From: Whitmania pigra
Lineage: Eukaryota; Annelida; Clitellata; Hirudinida; Haemopidae
Direction of reading: 5' to 3'
Length of the DNA: 64,000 bases
Assembly (NCBI GenBank): GCA_021613335.1
Contig: JAJTWR010000299.1
Span: 2,963,501 to 3,027,500, forward strand
Shown here piece by piece: positions 31,977-44,154 of the stretch. Numbering within the stretch: position 1 is the first letter of the stretch; each line of letters begins with the position of its first letter. The notes under the pieces are model-generated. The model did no database searches and was not told the origin of the DNA. It saw only the letters and a list, made by a program, of their open reading frames with translations. The translations under genes were made by a program, and so were the position numbers.

Positions 31977-32319
31977 TTATAATTTAAAATTTACATTTTT
32001 TATTATTTATCTATGATTTAATATTAGTGTTATTTTGGTAGCCATCTTATTCCATTTGTCATTCGTAATTTATAGCGTTGCATTCGTCGTTGCAAATATT
32101 ATTTTATGTAGTCGAATACAGTTTTTTTTGGAAAGTTTTCGTCGTCCTTAAAAAGATTCTTTTACATGTGTAAGTTTGCTTATACAGTTTGCATAACTTC
32201 GCACACTATGTAATTCTTGCACATTTTATGGAACGCGTTCCTTGCAAACCGTCGGAAAAGAAATGAAGTTTATTCATTTGCAAATCTATTACCGACAATA
32301 CAACATTTAAAAAAATCTC

Positions 32320-32720
32320 CAATGTATTCGGGTTGTATGAGGTTGTGAATGAACACGGAAGAAGCACAGAGGCGTACATCTCTAAATTAAAAAATTGTTT
32401 CTCATTGGACTAACAAACAGCCAGCCGAGTTACTGACTAGGTCCATGGCGTGATAGCTTTTTTTTTTTTATTTTTTATTAACGTCCGTTGCATGTCTAGA
32501 TGATTAGGACGGTGCACCCGCAGCGGGGTTTGAACCCCGTGCTGCCATAGTGAGAGGAGCAGCCTTAACCGTTAGGCTATGCCGCACCTTATTTATTTAT
32601 TTATTTGATTAGAGTCCGTTGCATAACTAGGATGATTTAGACTTGACTATGCCGCACCAATCATCTTCGTGATTTTATAGCTTTCCATGCACCTCGAATC
32701 TGTGGACCTCCACTACTACT
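32320..32720. repeat. Dispersed repeat copy interrupted by a SINE
   Basis: Shares long matching stretches with two copies at about 56880-57010 and 57050-57260: gtgaatgaacacg, gaagcac, the words cagccgagttactgacta and tccatgg, then gcaccaatcatctt and agctttcca. In this copy the run between tccatggcg and gcaccaatc is split by SINE sequence (32465-32645); in the 57-kb copy it is continuous. Confidence 0.75.
32465..32645 (-). mobile_element. tRNA-derived SINE with an extra 3'-tail copy
   Basis: Read on the minus strand, 32587 to 32509 is tRNA-like: GGTGCGGCATAGCC, A box (TAGCCTAACGGTTAAGG), and a T-arm that folds perfectly (CGGGG TTCAAAC CCCG). A tail follows (GTCCTAATCATCTAGACATG, then GGACGTTAATAAA) that ends in poly-A/T. 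A second, related tail (AAATCATCCTAGTTATGCAA, then AATAAATAA) adjoins at 32588-32640. The anticodon region resembles tRNA-Glu(CTC), but this is a loose impression. Confidence 0.7.
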
Positions 32721-32856
32721 ACTACATTTTTGAAACATTTTATTCAGCCTTAAAACTCTTTCTCGAAAACAGTCAATATAAAACCACACCGCGATTTTTA
32801 AGGTCCTCAAACGGGTCAGGGATCACCCAAAGACCATGAAATTAAAATGTTGCAGT

Positions 32857-33770
32857 TTATAAATTATTGAAATTATTGTCTGTCCGTCGACAATCCCGGG
32901 ACACTCTTTTGTGCCTCCTCCAAGTGCTTTGCTTAAAGACTTTCCAAATCTTGTAAGTCTCCAGCAGCGTCCTTATTGACATCCACATGAGGAATCTCCT
33001 TGTGACGCCATGCATTTTCCAGAAACGCCAGGACTCCAAAGAGACTTCCCCTCTCCAGTTAACGACGAATGCTGTGATGAGCCCTTTCTGTCTCCCTTCA
33101 CAAGGTTTGGGGAATGGATTGTTTTGTTTCATCCACTTGTGAATATCGGGTCTGTCATACTTGTTGACTTTGAAACCGTGAACTCTATCCAGTCCAAAGA
33201 CGTCAGAGATCCCTGCTACGTCGCAAACGATGTACTCGGATTTATTCCAGGCACATAAGTCAGGAATTCTTGTTCCTAGCTCAGTTGGAATTCTTGGTTC
33301 CAACCTGGTCGAGTAGCCTTTCCTTTTCAGTGTCGCTTCTAGCATGCGAACTATGGAGTCATGTCTTGAATGACGAGGGCCATCTGTTCTATGACAATTT
33401 TGAACAATGGGGCCCAGTGACTCGGCTACTTTACAGCCGGCATCACACGCAGTGTCGGTCATAGGGTATCTTCTTGCAGAGCGCAGCTTATTGTGTAGAA
33501 CGGCAGCACGAACTTTTAGGCATTGGAGGAAGTACTGTGTTGGCACCCTGTCTACACCATCCACCAACCATTTGTTTGGAACCGTGGCCTGTACAAAGGA
33601 CTTCAAGCCGTATTCATCAACAGTTTTGTATAACTGATCTGCCGTGGCCAGGCGCCGAGAATTAATTGGCTCAGCGCTCGCGAAGCTCTTCTGCTGCGGC
33701 TTTCCAAATCTCTTGACCTCGCACATGACAGTTGTATTTTTGTGCAGCACATCCATCAAGATGGATGCAA
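32857..33770 (-). mobile_element. R2/NeSL-like retroelement, C-terminal zinc knuckle and endonuclease
   Basis: A 300-codon ORF (32857-33759) that looks like the C-terminal end of a site-specific-type non-LTR retrotransposon. It has the knuckle CDAGCKVAESLGPIVQNCH plus the RHD that follows, and then a restriction-enzyme-like endonuclease core (RIPDLCAWNKSEYIVCDVAG, PD-(D/E)XK type). The reverse transcriptase is absent, so the copy is 5'-truncated near 33770. The frame is intact over the remaining part, suggesting a fairly young insertion. Clade assignment rests on remembered R2-family motifs. Confidence 0.75.
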
Positions 33771-34401
33771 AATTTGCAAAAAATGTTGCAAAACATTGGT
33801 CATTCTTCGTATTCTGACCTCAAGAATCCAGCTTCGCAACTGGAAAATTCCCAGTTCTCCATACCTGACTGAGGCATGCAAGAATGCATTTGGGGTTTTA
33901 TTCATTTAATTAGTCTATTACTTACATTATTCAACACAGTTTGGCATCGGAAGATCTTGCCAATTTACAAAACTATGGTAATCCTCTGCATCAACGTTCA
34001 GAGGAGGAATTATGAATTTTCCTACTTCAGAATCTCCTAGCAACGCACATCATCTGGCAATTGTAGGAAACTTCATCATCTATCTACCAGACACATTTTC
34101 TGTGTCCTCAATTGACTCTTCATCACTAGGCACTTCCATAACATCTAAATCAGTATCGGAACACAGAAGAAAAATCAGAAACAATAGCAAAAATATGGCA
34201 AATAATGCTGATTTATTTTGCAATTTGCTCTGACGCTGGCTGAACAACTAAAACTATTTTTGATCACTAAGTTGCCTCATTTTCTCGCTTTTCGAAAAAG
34301 TTGCCCATAAATTTCAACATAAATTTTTTGTCCTGTCTGGAGCCCCAATAACAAGCAACGACATTACAACATAAAACTAACATTCGTAATTTTTAGAGGT
34401 T

Positions 34402-34470
34402 TATTAACAAGCAAGAAGTTAAGTAAAAAAAGGCCTATTAACAAGCAAGAAATCCAGTAAAAAGAGGCCA
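34402..34470. repeat. Two-copy tandem duplication
   Basis: The unit ttattaacaagcaagaa, then agtaaaa and aggcc, occurs twice in a row in non-coding sequence. Confidence 0.7.
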
Positions 34471-34530
34471 AATCAAAAGGCCTGAGAAAAGATCAGAATC
34501 AAGCGAGGAAGGAGACCACTGAAGGCAAAC

Positions 34531-34749
34531 GGCTGAGTGTCGTTAGTTAGTTAGTTCTTTATTAACGTCCATTTCATAACTAGATGATTAGGACGGGAAG
34601 GCTGAGTGTCTTTATTTATTTATTTATTTGATTATAGTCCGTTGCATAACTGAGATGATTTGGACTTTAGTTAGTGTTAGTAAGTTAGTAAAAATGAAAA
34701 GTATTAGAATAATAAAATGCATTAATTAGTTATAGTAAGGCTGAGTGTC
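34531..34749 (-). mobile_element. Two truncated SINE tails between three identical 11-bp repeats (locus A)
   Basis: The word ggctgagtgtc occurs at 34531, 34600 and 34739. Between copies 1 and 2 lies a SINE tail of the GTCCTAATCATCTAG type; between 2 and 3 one of the GTCCAAATCATCTCAG type ending in AATAAATAAATAA, plus about 70 bp of other AT-rich sequence. The repeats behave like target-site duplications. Confidence 0.6.
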
Positions 34750-34805
34750 TCCTTTTGGCTCCTTAAATAGACTCTCGCCATGCCTTGAAACAAACGCCAC
34801 GCGCC

Positions 34806-34932
34806 GAGTGACTGTCGGTTGGTTATTTATTAACGTCCATTTCATAACTAGATGATTAGGACGGACAGAGTGACTGTCATTTATTATTTATTTATTTGAT
34901 TATAGTCCGTTGCATAACTGAGAGTGACTGTC
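34806..34932 (-). mobile_element. Two truncated SINE tails between three identical 11-bp repeats (locus B)
   Basis: The word gagtgactgtc occurs at 34806, 34868 and 34922. The same two tail types as at locus A lie between the copies in the same order and orientation, 51 and 43 bp long. Confidence 0.65.
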
Positions 34933-35858
34933 ACTGTCCTGCACGCTTATAACCTGGAGAAGCTGTGGGGCGAAGTTCATTGTCTGCACTCCACTACTAG
35001 AGTTCCTGGAGTTGGGTGTGTGTGGTGGTGCAAATGGGAGGAGTTCAGAATCCTGCATTCCTAGTCTTGAACGCCTGGAGCTTGTGTATGATGATGCAAG
35101 TAGGACGAAGTTCAGTGTCCAACAGTGGACATCATCTACAGATAGATTTTCAAGAATCGGAACCGCCTACTTTAGCGATTTTCTAATTAACCCTATTATT
35201 ACTTACCAGGCTTATCATTATACTAATACATATCATTACTTGTGCAACGGCTTATAATCAAATAAATAAAAACCCTGCTAGCCTTAAGCAAATGAAGTTT
35301 TGGGACGGTCAAATCTTATGCTTTTATTTTATTTAAATACTTATCGGATAATTTTACCGCGGTTATACAGTTATAGTTATTATAAGCGCGATGCTCCAGT
35401 AATTGTTTAAGAGGCTTTCCAAATATTAACACAGACTTTGTTTCCATTCAGGGACATAATATTAAAAATGTCTTCTCCGCGTCTGTGCGGTCTCGAAAGT
35501 TGTTTATTTTACGTTTAGCATTGAGTTTATGTTTGGAAATACGATTATTAAATTTTTTTGCATCTGCAGAAATCGATGCTTATAATTATCGGGAACAACA
35601 GATTTTGTTGAGCTTCATTCCAAGTTGGTGTTTAGCACTGATTGGATGAAAGGAAACATTGAAAAATTCGATTTATTGGAGAGCCTTAGAATTGCTGGGG
35701 ACGATTTTGATAAGTTGTAAATTGTCAATTGGAATCAAAGCATTTTAGAATCAAACAGTCAAATACAAAATAATCGTCGGGAATTACGTTTGAGTTTCTT
35801 AGTTCTACTATATGCTCTCAAAGTTCCAACTTAGAAATGTTTTGGTACACCAAAGGAA
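34933..35858. other. No gene seen
   Basis: Imperfectly repetitive GC-richer DNA (words like cctggag and gaagttcagtgtc recur to about 35130), then AT-rich sequence. An exon-like stretch follows tctgcag at 35570 but cannot be joined with confidence to the RhoGAP gene. Confidence 0.4.
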
Positions 35859-38800
35859 ATGCAGGCAGAACTTGAGTTGGATGATAAATGGACAAGTTTG
35901 GAGGAGAGGGCAGATGATGGCACAGCAGCTAAGGATGTCCCAGCTCAAAATTTGCTAAATATCGCAGATGAGACTCTCACTTTTCGAGATCTATCACTTT
36001 CCAGTGAAAACCAGGAACTTTTTTCAACAAAAGAACTTCCAGTGACATGTGTTGAAGAAATTTCTAGACCAGATAGAAATTCAGGTGCTTTGACTGAACT
36101 GGCTACAGGCAGTTTGGCGACCTGTACTTCAATCCTCGAAGTTGGCAAAGATGAATCTTCCAAACTTCGTGGTCCAACTTCTGTATCTTCATCAAAATTA
36201 AGGTTGTGCTTTACCAACGAGAAGCACCAGAAAATGTCAGCAGATGCCAGAAAATGTTTTCGTTTACCAAACGGTTCAGATGATGTAGCAGATCATGCGT
36301 GCAAGGATCGCCACAAGCCTTCTTCAATTTCAAAATTTACTGCCCAGGAATTGAAGGGTTTGACACTAAAATCATCGAGCTGCGATTCGAGTAAATCTCC
36401 ATTGCAAAAGTTGCCGACCACTCAAGAAGAAACCTCAGACTTTTGCAAAGTCTATAGTCAAGAACTCAGATTAGGGGTTTGCAAAGATGGTTCTAAATCT
36501 CCAAAATCGTCTGCGCCTCGCAAGTCGGTCATCGAGTTGAAGAGCAAATCTCTGGACCCTCCACCATCCTCTGATGCAGACATTCTTCAAGGTTAGTTCT
36601 TGAAGGATGTTGTGAGACATTTCCTCGAACACTGAGCATTCATACAAAGTAATGTTGATGTAAAACAGATGAAGCATTCCATGCATTTCCGGTTCTACGA
36701 CCCACTCCGTCGTCTCTCCATCCTTCCTCCATAAAACGACGAGAAAGCGAAACCGCCGTGTTCTCGACTGCTGAAAATGCCTGGTTGAGAAGAATATCTG
36801 ACAGTCACCAGGCTAGGAAAACAACAAAATGCGATTCTTTATGTATGCATCATCTTTGTGTCTAACGACTTATATTTTCTTCTTGCACAATTGTAAATTT
36901 GCTTGTACCTTGGATGCAAATAAGGTGTCACGAACAACATTTTGTTTCTCAATCAACGTTCACATATAATATTCATTATTTTTTTCAGTTGAAGACTCGT
37001 CGAACATGTGAGTTTCTGATTTTTAATGTTGGGGTTTGATTCTTTGGGTAGTTCGAGTGTTGTGAGTTTTTGCAGTTCCCAAGAAGGTTGTTTATTGAGC
37101 GTACTGATTGCTAATCAGATTAGTAATTTTTATTCATTAAATAATAAGTGATATGTTTGTAAATGTGTTTAGGATGTATTGATTGCTGTAAGTAATAAGT
37201 GATGTGTTTAGAATATTATTCTAAATCTGAATATTGATTAAGCAGTATGTGATATGTTCATGAATGTATTTAGAATATATTCAATTTATTTATTAAGACC
37301 AACACCACCAACCCTGAGGAATTTGAACATTCAGAAATTGAGAGCATTTTTTGGAGAGACAGTGAGTTCAATTTCTGCATTCATAATAAATCAGCAGTCT
37401 TGTTTGGATAATGTTTGGGCATTTGTATAATCTGTTTATTGTTTTATATTTTCAGACACCAAGAATCATGGAGGCAAAATCTTTAACAAGGCATCAATCT
37501 ACTTGTGTTGCCAGGGATGACTTAAACCTTGACTCATTGGTAAAAATATCAACACCACACATTTTTCACAAATTTTAACAAGAAACATTTGTGTGCCTCA
37601 TCCTTTCACAACATCATAAATAGTTCTAAATTGGAATCATTCTGAATTGCTTGCTTACTGAATTCAATATCAAAACTTTAGAAATCTGATCCGGCTGATG
37701 CAAGGGGGCATGTGCCGTGCAGATGTGCGAGCACGAGTGGAGCTTTTGAGCCTGCTGGGTGGGCCTTTGAGAAGATGACTAAGTCCAAGAAATCTGTTAA
37801 ACCTCTGACTAGGACTCACCAGGAACTACCCTCTCGATTGACAAAAAAGAGCCTGAAGGAGAGAGGTTGAAAGATCGATATTTATTCTGATGATTCACAA
37901 TTCTTATAATGATTGGATAATGTTTGGATAGGTCTCACTTATGTTTTTTTTAAAAGTTTAAACATTTCTAATTTTTTCTGCCACGAATATTACTGTATTT
38001 TTTTACATGCATAAAGTCTTCAAGCTTTACTAATGCATTTATAAAAAGTTATTTTTATATTTAAAATTTGTTTTTATTAAACTGGTATATAATATGGAAC
38101 AATATCTTTTAGATCCAAGTTTTTCTCCAAAACATTACCAAAAGGAGCATAAGACATGGAAGGGCAAGATGGTGCAAACACTGAGAAGATACGGATCAGG
38201 TGCTACTCCCCCTGACTCGACCTCATCAGAAGAATATACCGGTGCCCTGGGCGTACCTCTCGAACATTGTGTGTCATCATTTGCCAATGAAGTAATTGGA
38301 AACAATATTAATTTGAAGGTTGACTTGAGGTGTAAGCGGCCATTATGTGTCAAAATTGTTTGACTACTATTCTTTCCCCTTGTTCCTACTTCATGCATAT
38401 TGCCAGATATTATCTTATATGATAGCATTGTAATACTCTTGGTGTAGTGTTTATTATAAATTAATAACTTTACTTCTGTCTTTGATATCTTAGTATATTA
38501 TATTTTTTGCTGTCTCATTGGAGAATGTTTTAGGATTGTCAAAAACTTCTCTTGGACATATGTATAATGTTGAAAGTCAGTGTGCAGAATTGAACTTGTT
38601 TTAAAGTTTGTAAAGTCATTTAGTTGTTTGTTATTGAAGTCATGTTTAAAATCATTGTGCAATTGCAGTTTGTGCCTTTGATTGTGGAGACATGCACAAG
38701 AATTGTTGAAGAAAAAGGACTTGAGAGTGTGGGAGTTTACAGAGTCCCAGGGAATTCAGTGGCTGCAAATGCTCTTATTGAAGAACTTAATAAGGTTACT

Positions 38801-40892
38801 TAATACTTCTTGAAATAATTTTTCATCCCATTCTAGGATGATACATCAATAATTTGTGTTTTGAAGTTAACAATGTAAGTAAAAATCTGCCTTATTTTTT
38901 TAGATTTAAAATTTCATTTTAATGAACTGGAATTTTAAAAAGGCCTGCAAACTTGAATGAGTGAAAAAAATGTGGAAGTGTTCATGTTGAATTGTGAGAA
39001 ACATTCATTAGCATTTCAATAACATGTATTATTGTATTATTGTATTATTTTGAGCAGGAACAATATCTTGCATATTGTTGTATATATCCTGATATATAGT
39101 TATATATATTGATAACGAGTTAAGAAACTAATACATATGTTGATGTAGCCATTATGATTGGTTGTTATTATAGAATTAATATTGTTGATTATTCAACCAT
39201 AATACCTGATTATTTTCCTTCAAACACTTAAGGACCCTGAAGGTCTGTGTCTTGAAAATGAAAAGTGGCAGGATATCAACCTGGTCAGCAGTCTTCTGAA
39301 ACTTTTTTTTAGGAAACTTCCAGACTCTCTGATAACAGATGGTAGCTTGTCTATTGTCAATTATGTTTTTTTTTTAAATATTCTCATTATTGTTTTAATT
39401 ACTTTTTTATTATTGAATTGTTTAGTTACTCTCCTTATTAATAAGCAGTGGGAATTGTTTTTTCTTGAAGAACTCTATGATGCCATAATAGCTGCCAACC
39501 GAATTGAAAATCCAGAGAGGAGGATGCTCAAGTTAAAGAAATTAATTCACGAACTTCCAGAACACAATTTTGAAACTCTCAGATTCTTGGCACAACATCT
39601 CAACCGGGTTGCAAGCAGAGAAGAAATAAATAAGGTTTTGTTGTGGTTTTTTATTATGTTTATTTTTTGCTTGATTAATAAATATTAAGGGAGTCTTGAT
39701 TTTCAGAGCAGCACAGTCTAATGCAACGTTGTTTTGAGAATTCAAGCTATATTCCCAATTTTATTTCAGTTTTTATTATGCAGTTATTCACCTATAGACT
39801 ACTAATAGCCTCACAACATGGGTGGGATCTAAAGCATTCTTTAAACTTTGTTTTGGAATCATTTGAACAGTTTTATATTTGTAGCTTGCCTTGACTGCAA
39901 ACTCCATTAAAAAACTTTATTGAGTTAACAAGTTAACCTTCTTATGTTAAAAATTAGGTGACATATGTCCAAAATTTTGTTTGCTTCAAATGAAATTTAA
40001 ATTGTAATCCTAAATAGATGTTGAAAATCAACTATTTTGTAATTAGGGAAAATGATGCTCATGTTAACCCACTTGGAGTATAATATTAGAAAGTGCTTTT
40101 GTTTTTATAAATAATATTGAGAGGATGAAGAAGAAAAAACATAAGAGAACCAACATTCCTTTAAAGGACATTAAATTTAAATATTCCTTTAAAGGCTGTT
40201 AAAAACCCTTCTAAAGGATAAGCTCTCCAGTTAACACAAGTTCACTTGAGATTGATTTATTTCATGTAAAACAACAAACACATAAATCTTTGTTTCCTCT
40301 TAAATGTTTAAGTCAGCAACACCCGAATTCCAATAACAGCTTATATTTTCTAATCCTTTAAAATTGTATTTACTTTTTGTTTATATGTTCCAGATGGATC
40401 CACACAATCTGGCCATTGTGTTTGGTCCGACACTAGTTCGCCCTCAGGAAGATAGCATGGTTGTCATGGTGAGGGACATGACAGATCAATGCAAGGTCAT
40501 TGAGAGCATCATCATACATGTTGGTTCCAGTAATTTCATTAGAAGAATTGCTCTTTATTTGTATAAGCATATAAATGGTGAAGTCTTTTTAAGTATGTGG
40601 ATTGTTGTCCATAATGTTTATAATTATTGCAAGAGCTAAAAAGTGATGATAATGATTAATGATTAATATAATGATTTTATTAAAAAAAATTTAATTGCAA
40701 GTGCAAATAATAATATTTATAAACTAATAAATTGCAGCCTTTAATTGGTAACCATTCTGAAATGTTTCCAGTGCGACTGGTATTTTAGTTCTTGGGATGA
40801 GGATGTTTACGTTCCAGTGGATGGTGAGGAGGAGGAACCAATTCCAATCTCTGGAATGAACACTGAACTTCTTGCCAAAGCAGAAAGACTTG
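35859..40892 (+). CDS. RhoGAP protein, ARHGAP21/23 type
   Basis: GTPase-activating protein for Rho-family GTPases. Exons 35859-36591, 36669-36842, 36989-37007, 37298-37361, 37456-37539, 37682-37865, 38113-38291, 38669-38794, 39233-39341, 39471-39634, 40394-40519 and 40772-40892 all join in phase. The RhoGAP domain spans the 38113 to 40519 exons: [27 protein letters not shown] (with the arginine-finger-type GVYRVPG), [39 protein letters not shown] and [19 protein letters not shown], then [11 protein letters not shown]. This order and wording match ARHGAP21/23. The N-terminal 240 codons are Ser/Lys-rich and disordered. PDZ and PH domains of the vertebrate proteins are not seen, so the ATG at 35859 may not be the true start. 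A 3' continuation is likely. Confidence 0.88.
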
Positions 40893-41039
40893 GTGGGTTG
40901 ATCGACAAGATTTTGTTCACTTGAATTTCAATTTGTTTAGATTATTGACTCATGTTGATATTTGACATGATATGACCTCAAGAATTTTATCATGCAAATT
41001 TGTTTATGCATCATAAATTCATCCACTCTTACAAAAGTT

Positions 41040-41282
41040 AGTGTCACCCCTAGTGAGGTGAGCGTTCTGAAACTCGGAAGCCGGTGGTGTCTCGCCGCTG
41101 GTCGAAGGATTCAGATTACCGACAGAATTATTGCGTGCAGGTTGGCCGAATGGCTTTCTGCATACGGCAGTAATGGCAACAGTCATAATGTGTTATGTTC
41201 AAAACCTAGCCTGCACTGCTACAAGCAGGAGCGATGTATATGGACTATGCATATGGAGCTATATAAATAAAGTACAAGTACA
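41040..41282 (+). mobile_element. tRNA-derived SINE, second family
   Basis: Contains gcgtgcaggttggccgaatgg (A-box region, Leu-tRNA-like) at 41133-41153 and tgttcaaaacctagcctgca (B-box region) from about 41196. It ends in ctatataaataaagtacaag. The 21-nt head recurs at 55804-55824 with one mismatch, and the tail is related to 58621-58706 on the other strand. Confidence 0.65.
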
Positions 41283-41599
41283 ATTAAAATTAATTTACAA
41301 TTAAGTGTTTACAAAGTATGGAGAGGAAAATTCACAATCAAGGTACAGGTTGAACAGGATAAAGATTCACTAAGCCGAAAATTAAACCTTTTTTAAACAT
41401 TAACATATATATTAAATCAGAAAAAATTTTGAACTGTAGGCCCAACAGTTTTGTGCTTTGCCTTCAGTGTCCCATTACACTACAGCTCTACTTGTTTCAT
41501 CTGCAAATTTACAGGTATTGTTTCCACATCTATGGCAAATGGGTTTGGTCTCCCAGCAGTTTTTGAAGAGCTCTGTTTTCAGAATAAACTTTTCTCTTG

Positions 41600-42700
41600 G
41601 TCATTTCAAGGGCTAGCTTTGATTTAACAAAAGTTTATGCATTTCCTTTAAAAATGTCAATTGTTCATGATCAAGTGAAAGTGGAGCCTTTATTTGCTGT
41701 AATTTTGAATTCCAGCCTGTGCTGATACCAATAGGAATACTGTTATTACTTCCTAATACCTGTTCAAAAATATCTCTGAATTTTGTGCTGGGATGCAACA
41801 AGCATGATAATTTGCAAGATTTTGCTAATGCTGTTGAAACACTTTTAGCGTTCTTTAGCCCATCATTCAATGTAAGGTACAAGGAGTGATCAAAACATGA
41901 CAATTGTTCTTTTTGTGATTGACTTCTGATAAAATTCTGAACTTCCTCTTCATTGTCAGTGTCTAAACTCTGCCACATTTCAGGTTCATTAACTTCCATA
42001 TCAGCGTATGTGTCATTTTTGCAGTTTTCACTGGAATCACTTTCATTTCCTAGGCAGGTCAAAGTATTAGTAAAAGCTTTCTTCATGTTTGCAATTCTTT
42101 ATCCTATGTGAGACCCATATATTCTTTTACAGCTAAGCAACAAGGAGCACAATCTAGGCTTACTAAAAGTATTATTTAATTTATAGTGAGCCCAGGTATC
42201 CTCTGCTTCTCTTTATCAGACCATATATCAACTGTTAAATTAATTGTTTTAACCTGAGAAAGTTTTTCAACCAATGATTTCTGCTGGCATTCATCTCTGT
42301 TAAAAATGCTATTAGTTATTGTTTTTTGAGAAACTGAAGCATAATTTTTGTCCACAACTGACAAACAATGTCTAAAATGCCAGTTTTCAACAATGGACAG
42401 TAGCATGTTACATTTAATGCCATTTTCACTGGAATCACCTTCATTTCCTAGGATGGTCAAAGTAATAATAAGCTTTCTTCATGCTTGCAGCATTTTCAGT
42501 TATAACATATTCTTTGCTTAATAGAATATTTTTCAAGTATTGCTCCAATTTCTGCAGGAATTCTCTAGGCAGTGTGAAGCACACATATTCTTTTACAGCT
42601 GAGCAAAGACCAGCACAATATGGGCTAGCTAAAAGTTTATTTGTTACTAGCTGTACCTGCCCATTCATTAAAAAAAAACAGGTAAACAAACAATTAGATT
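41600..42700 (-). mobile_element. hAT-like transposase fragments with internal duplication
   Basis: Minus-strand ORFs at 41613-42086, 42176-42460 and 42441-42689 look like pieces of a hAT/BED-type transposase (SVVDKNYASVSQKTITNSI, VKTINLTVDIWSDKEKQ, CFTLPREFLQKLEQYLKNI). The segment ggaatcac(t/c)ttcatttccta occurs at both about 42030 and 42430 with its downstream context, so the copy is rearranged and dead. Confidence 0.65.
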
Positions 42701-44140
42701 TAGTAGCTGAAACTCTTTCCGAGCTCCGGCAAGAGTCCTCAGAGAGGAGACCCCTTCTTTGAGCGTTTCGGCCCTTAAATCCTCTTACACTCTTGGGGGT
42801 TGGGCCGCACCCGCTGATCAGACGGGTGTCCCTGCCGGTGATGTGATGACCAATCTTGACAAGTCAACGAGCAGAGGTACAACGCACAATCCTGCAACTT
42901 GAACAACCGACGAAATGCACGACAACCACCAACGGAGCCGGCCGAGCTAGTTATGTAGGCCTTGTTCCTCCCCACGCCGACTTGCCAGGAGACTCATGTT
43001 GGAAGCTCTCCCATTGGTTGAATAGCGGCATCGCGCCGACTTGACAGGAAACTCCATTGAAAGTTCTCCTCTTGGCTCGGTTGTGGAATTGCGCCGACTT
43101 GATGGGAGGTTTTCTGTTCTCTGATTGGCTGGCTAGCGACGCAACGCTATTGGCTGATTTTGACTAGGATCGCTTTTATACTTGCACGGCGATACGTGCC
43201 GGCCCCGAAAGTGGTTCTTCGAACTATTTGACTGGTAGGCCTGCCATGTTGAGGGAGATCACTTGCAATCTCTCTTGGCCCATATCCACTGCGAAGCCTC
43301 TTCTACAGCTCTGGACATGTCTGCCAAGGCCTTCGATCTGACTTTACTGGTGAGGCCGATTTCTCTAAGAAATGTGTAGGTGGATTGACCGACCATGCCT
43401 CTTGCTCCGACCTCGAAGGCGAAGAACCACACTTTGTACTCTTTTTGCCTGAGATCCATTGTTAAATCCATGTATCTTTCTTCTTTCAGAGTGTTGCTCT
43501 GTCCGATCCTGTCTTCCCATGGCACCGTCAGTTCCGCCAATACAAACGTGTCTAACTTTGTTGATGACAGAACCACGTCCGACCTCTTGCCGCTTTCAGC
43601 CAGCACCTGGGGATAGTGCTGCAATCCTTCCACATCGGCCGCAATTTCCCAATTGTTGGCGTTTTCAAGGATATGTCTCCTTTTGGCTCTGCATCTGTTC
43701 CTCGCGAACTGGGAGGCGCCCTCGCGCAGGAAATAGACTCTTCTCTGGGGAGCAGATTCCTGAGTGTTGGCACTGGAGCAGGCAGCCTTTATCGCCTCAA
43801 TTGCAACGAGGAGGACCTGGTTGTGGCGCCAAGTGAAGTGGCCGTGGGCAAGAGTGTAACTGCAGCCGGACAGGACACGTCTGAGAGTCTGTCTCTCTCT
43901 GCAGAGCATGCATGTGGCGTCCTGGGTGATTTTCCATTTCTGTAAGTTGTCGCGTGAGGGCAGTACGTCATAGATTGATCGGACGACAAAGGCCAGTCTG
44001 AGTGGAGACATGTTCCACGTGATCGATCTCTGCACGACGTTTTCCCACGTGGTCCATTGTCCCTGTTGGGCCTGCTGCACTGCCTTTGCAATCCTTTCAC
44101 TCACCAGTTCCCTCCGACATTCTTGCACCACTAGCGAGAT
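42700..44140 (-). mobile_element. Retroelement C-terminal fragment with zinc knuckle and endonuclease-like domain
   Basis: A 290-codon ORF (43259-44131) carries a cysteine motif (CMLCRERQTLRRVLSGC) with H-x4-H-like residues after it, then RSDVVLSSTKL and LAELTVPWEDR, a PD-(D/E)XK-type core of a kind common in animal retroelements. No reverse transcriptase remains. The 3' side at 42975-43150 holds three 58-59-bp tandem units, each starting cgccgacttg. The element is GC-richer than its surroundings and sits between hAT fragments. Confidence 0.65.
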
Positions 44141-44154
44141 ATATAACTATATAG

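Noticed and set aside
32509..32587. Functional tRNA gene
   Set aside because: The T-arm and boxes A and B are good, but the sequence continues directly into a SINE tail with an A-rich end, so it is a SINE head.
34012..34233. 73-codon Ser-rich plus-strand ORF
   Set aside because: No start or splice context, and it lies in a repeat-rich interval with no neighbouring exons.
43395..43945. Several plus-strand ORFs of 70-125 codons
   Set aside because: Antisense of the retroelement ORF at 43259-44131, which has recognisable domain motifs.
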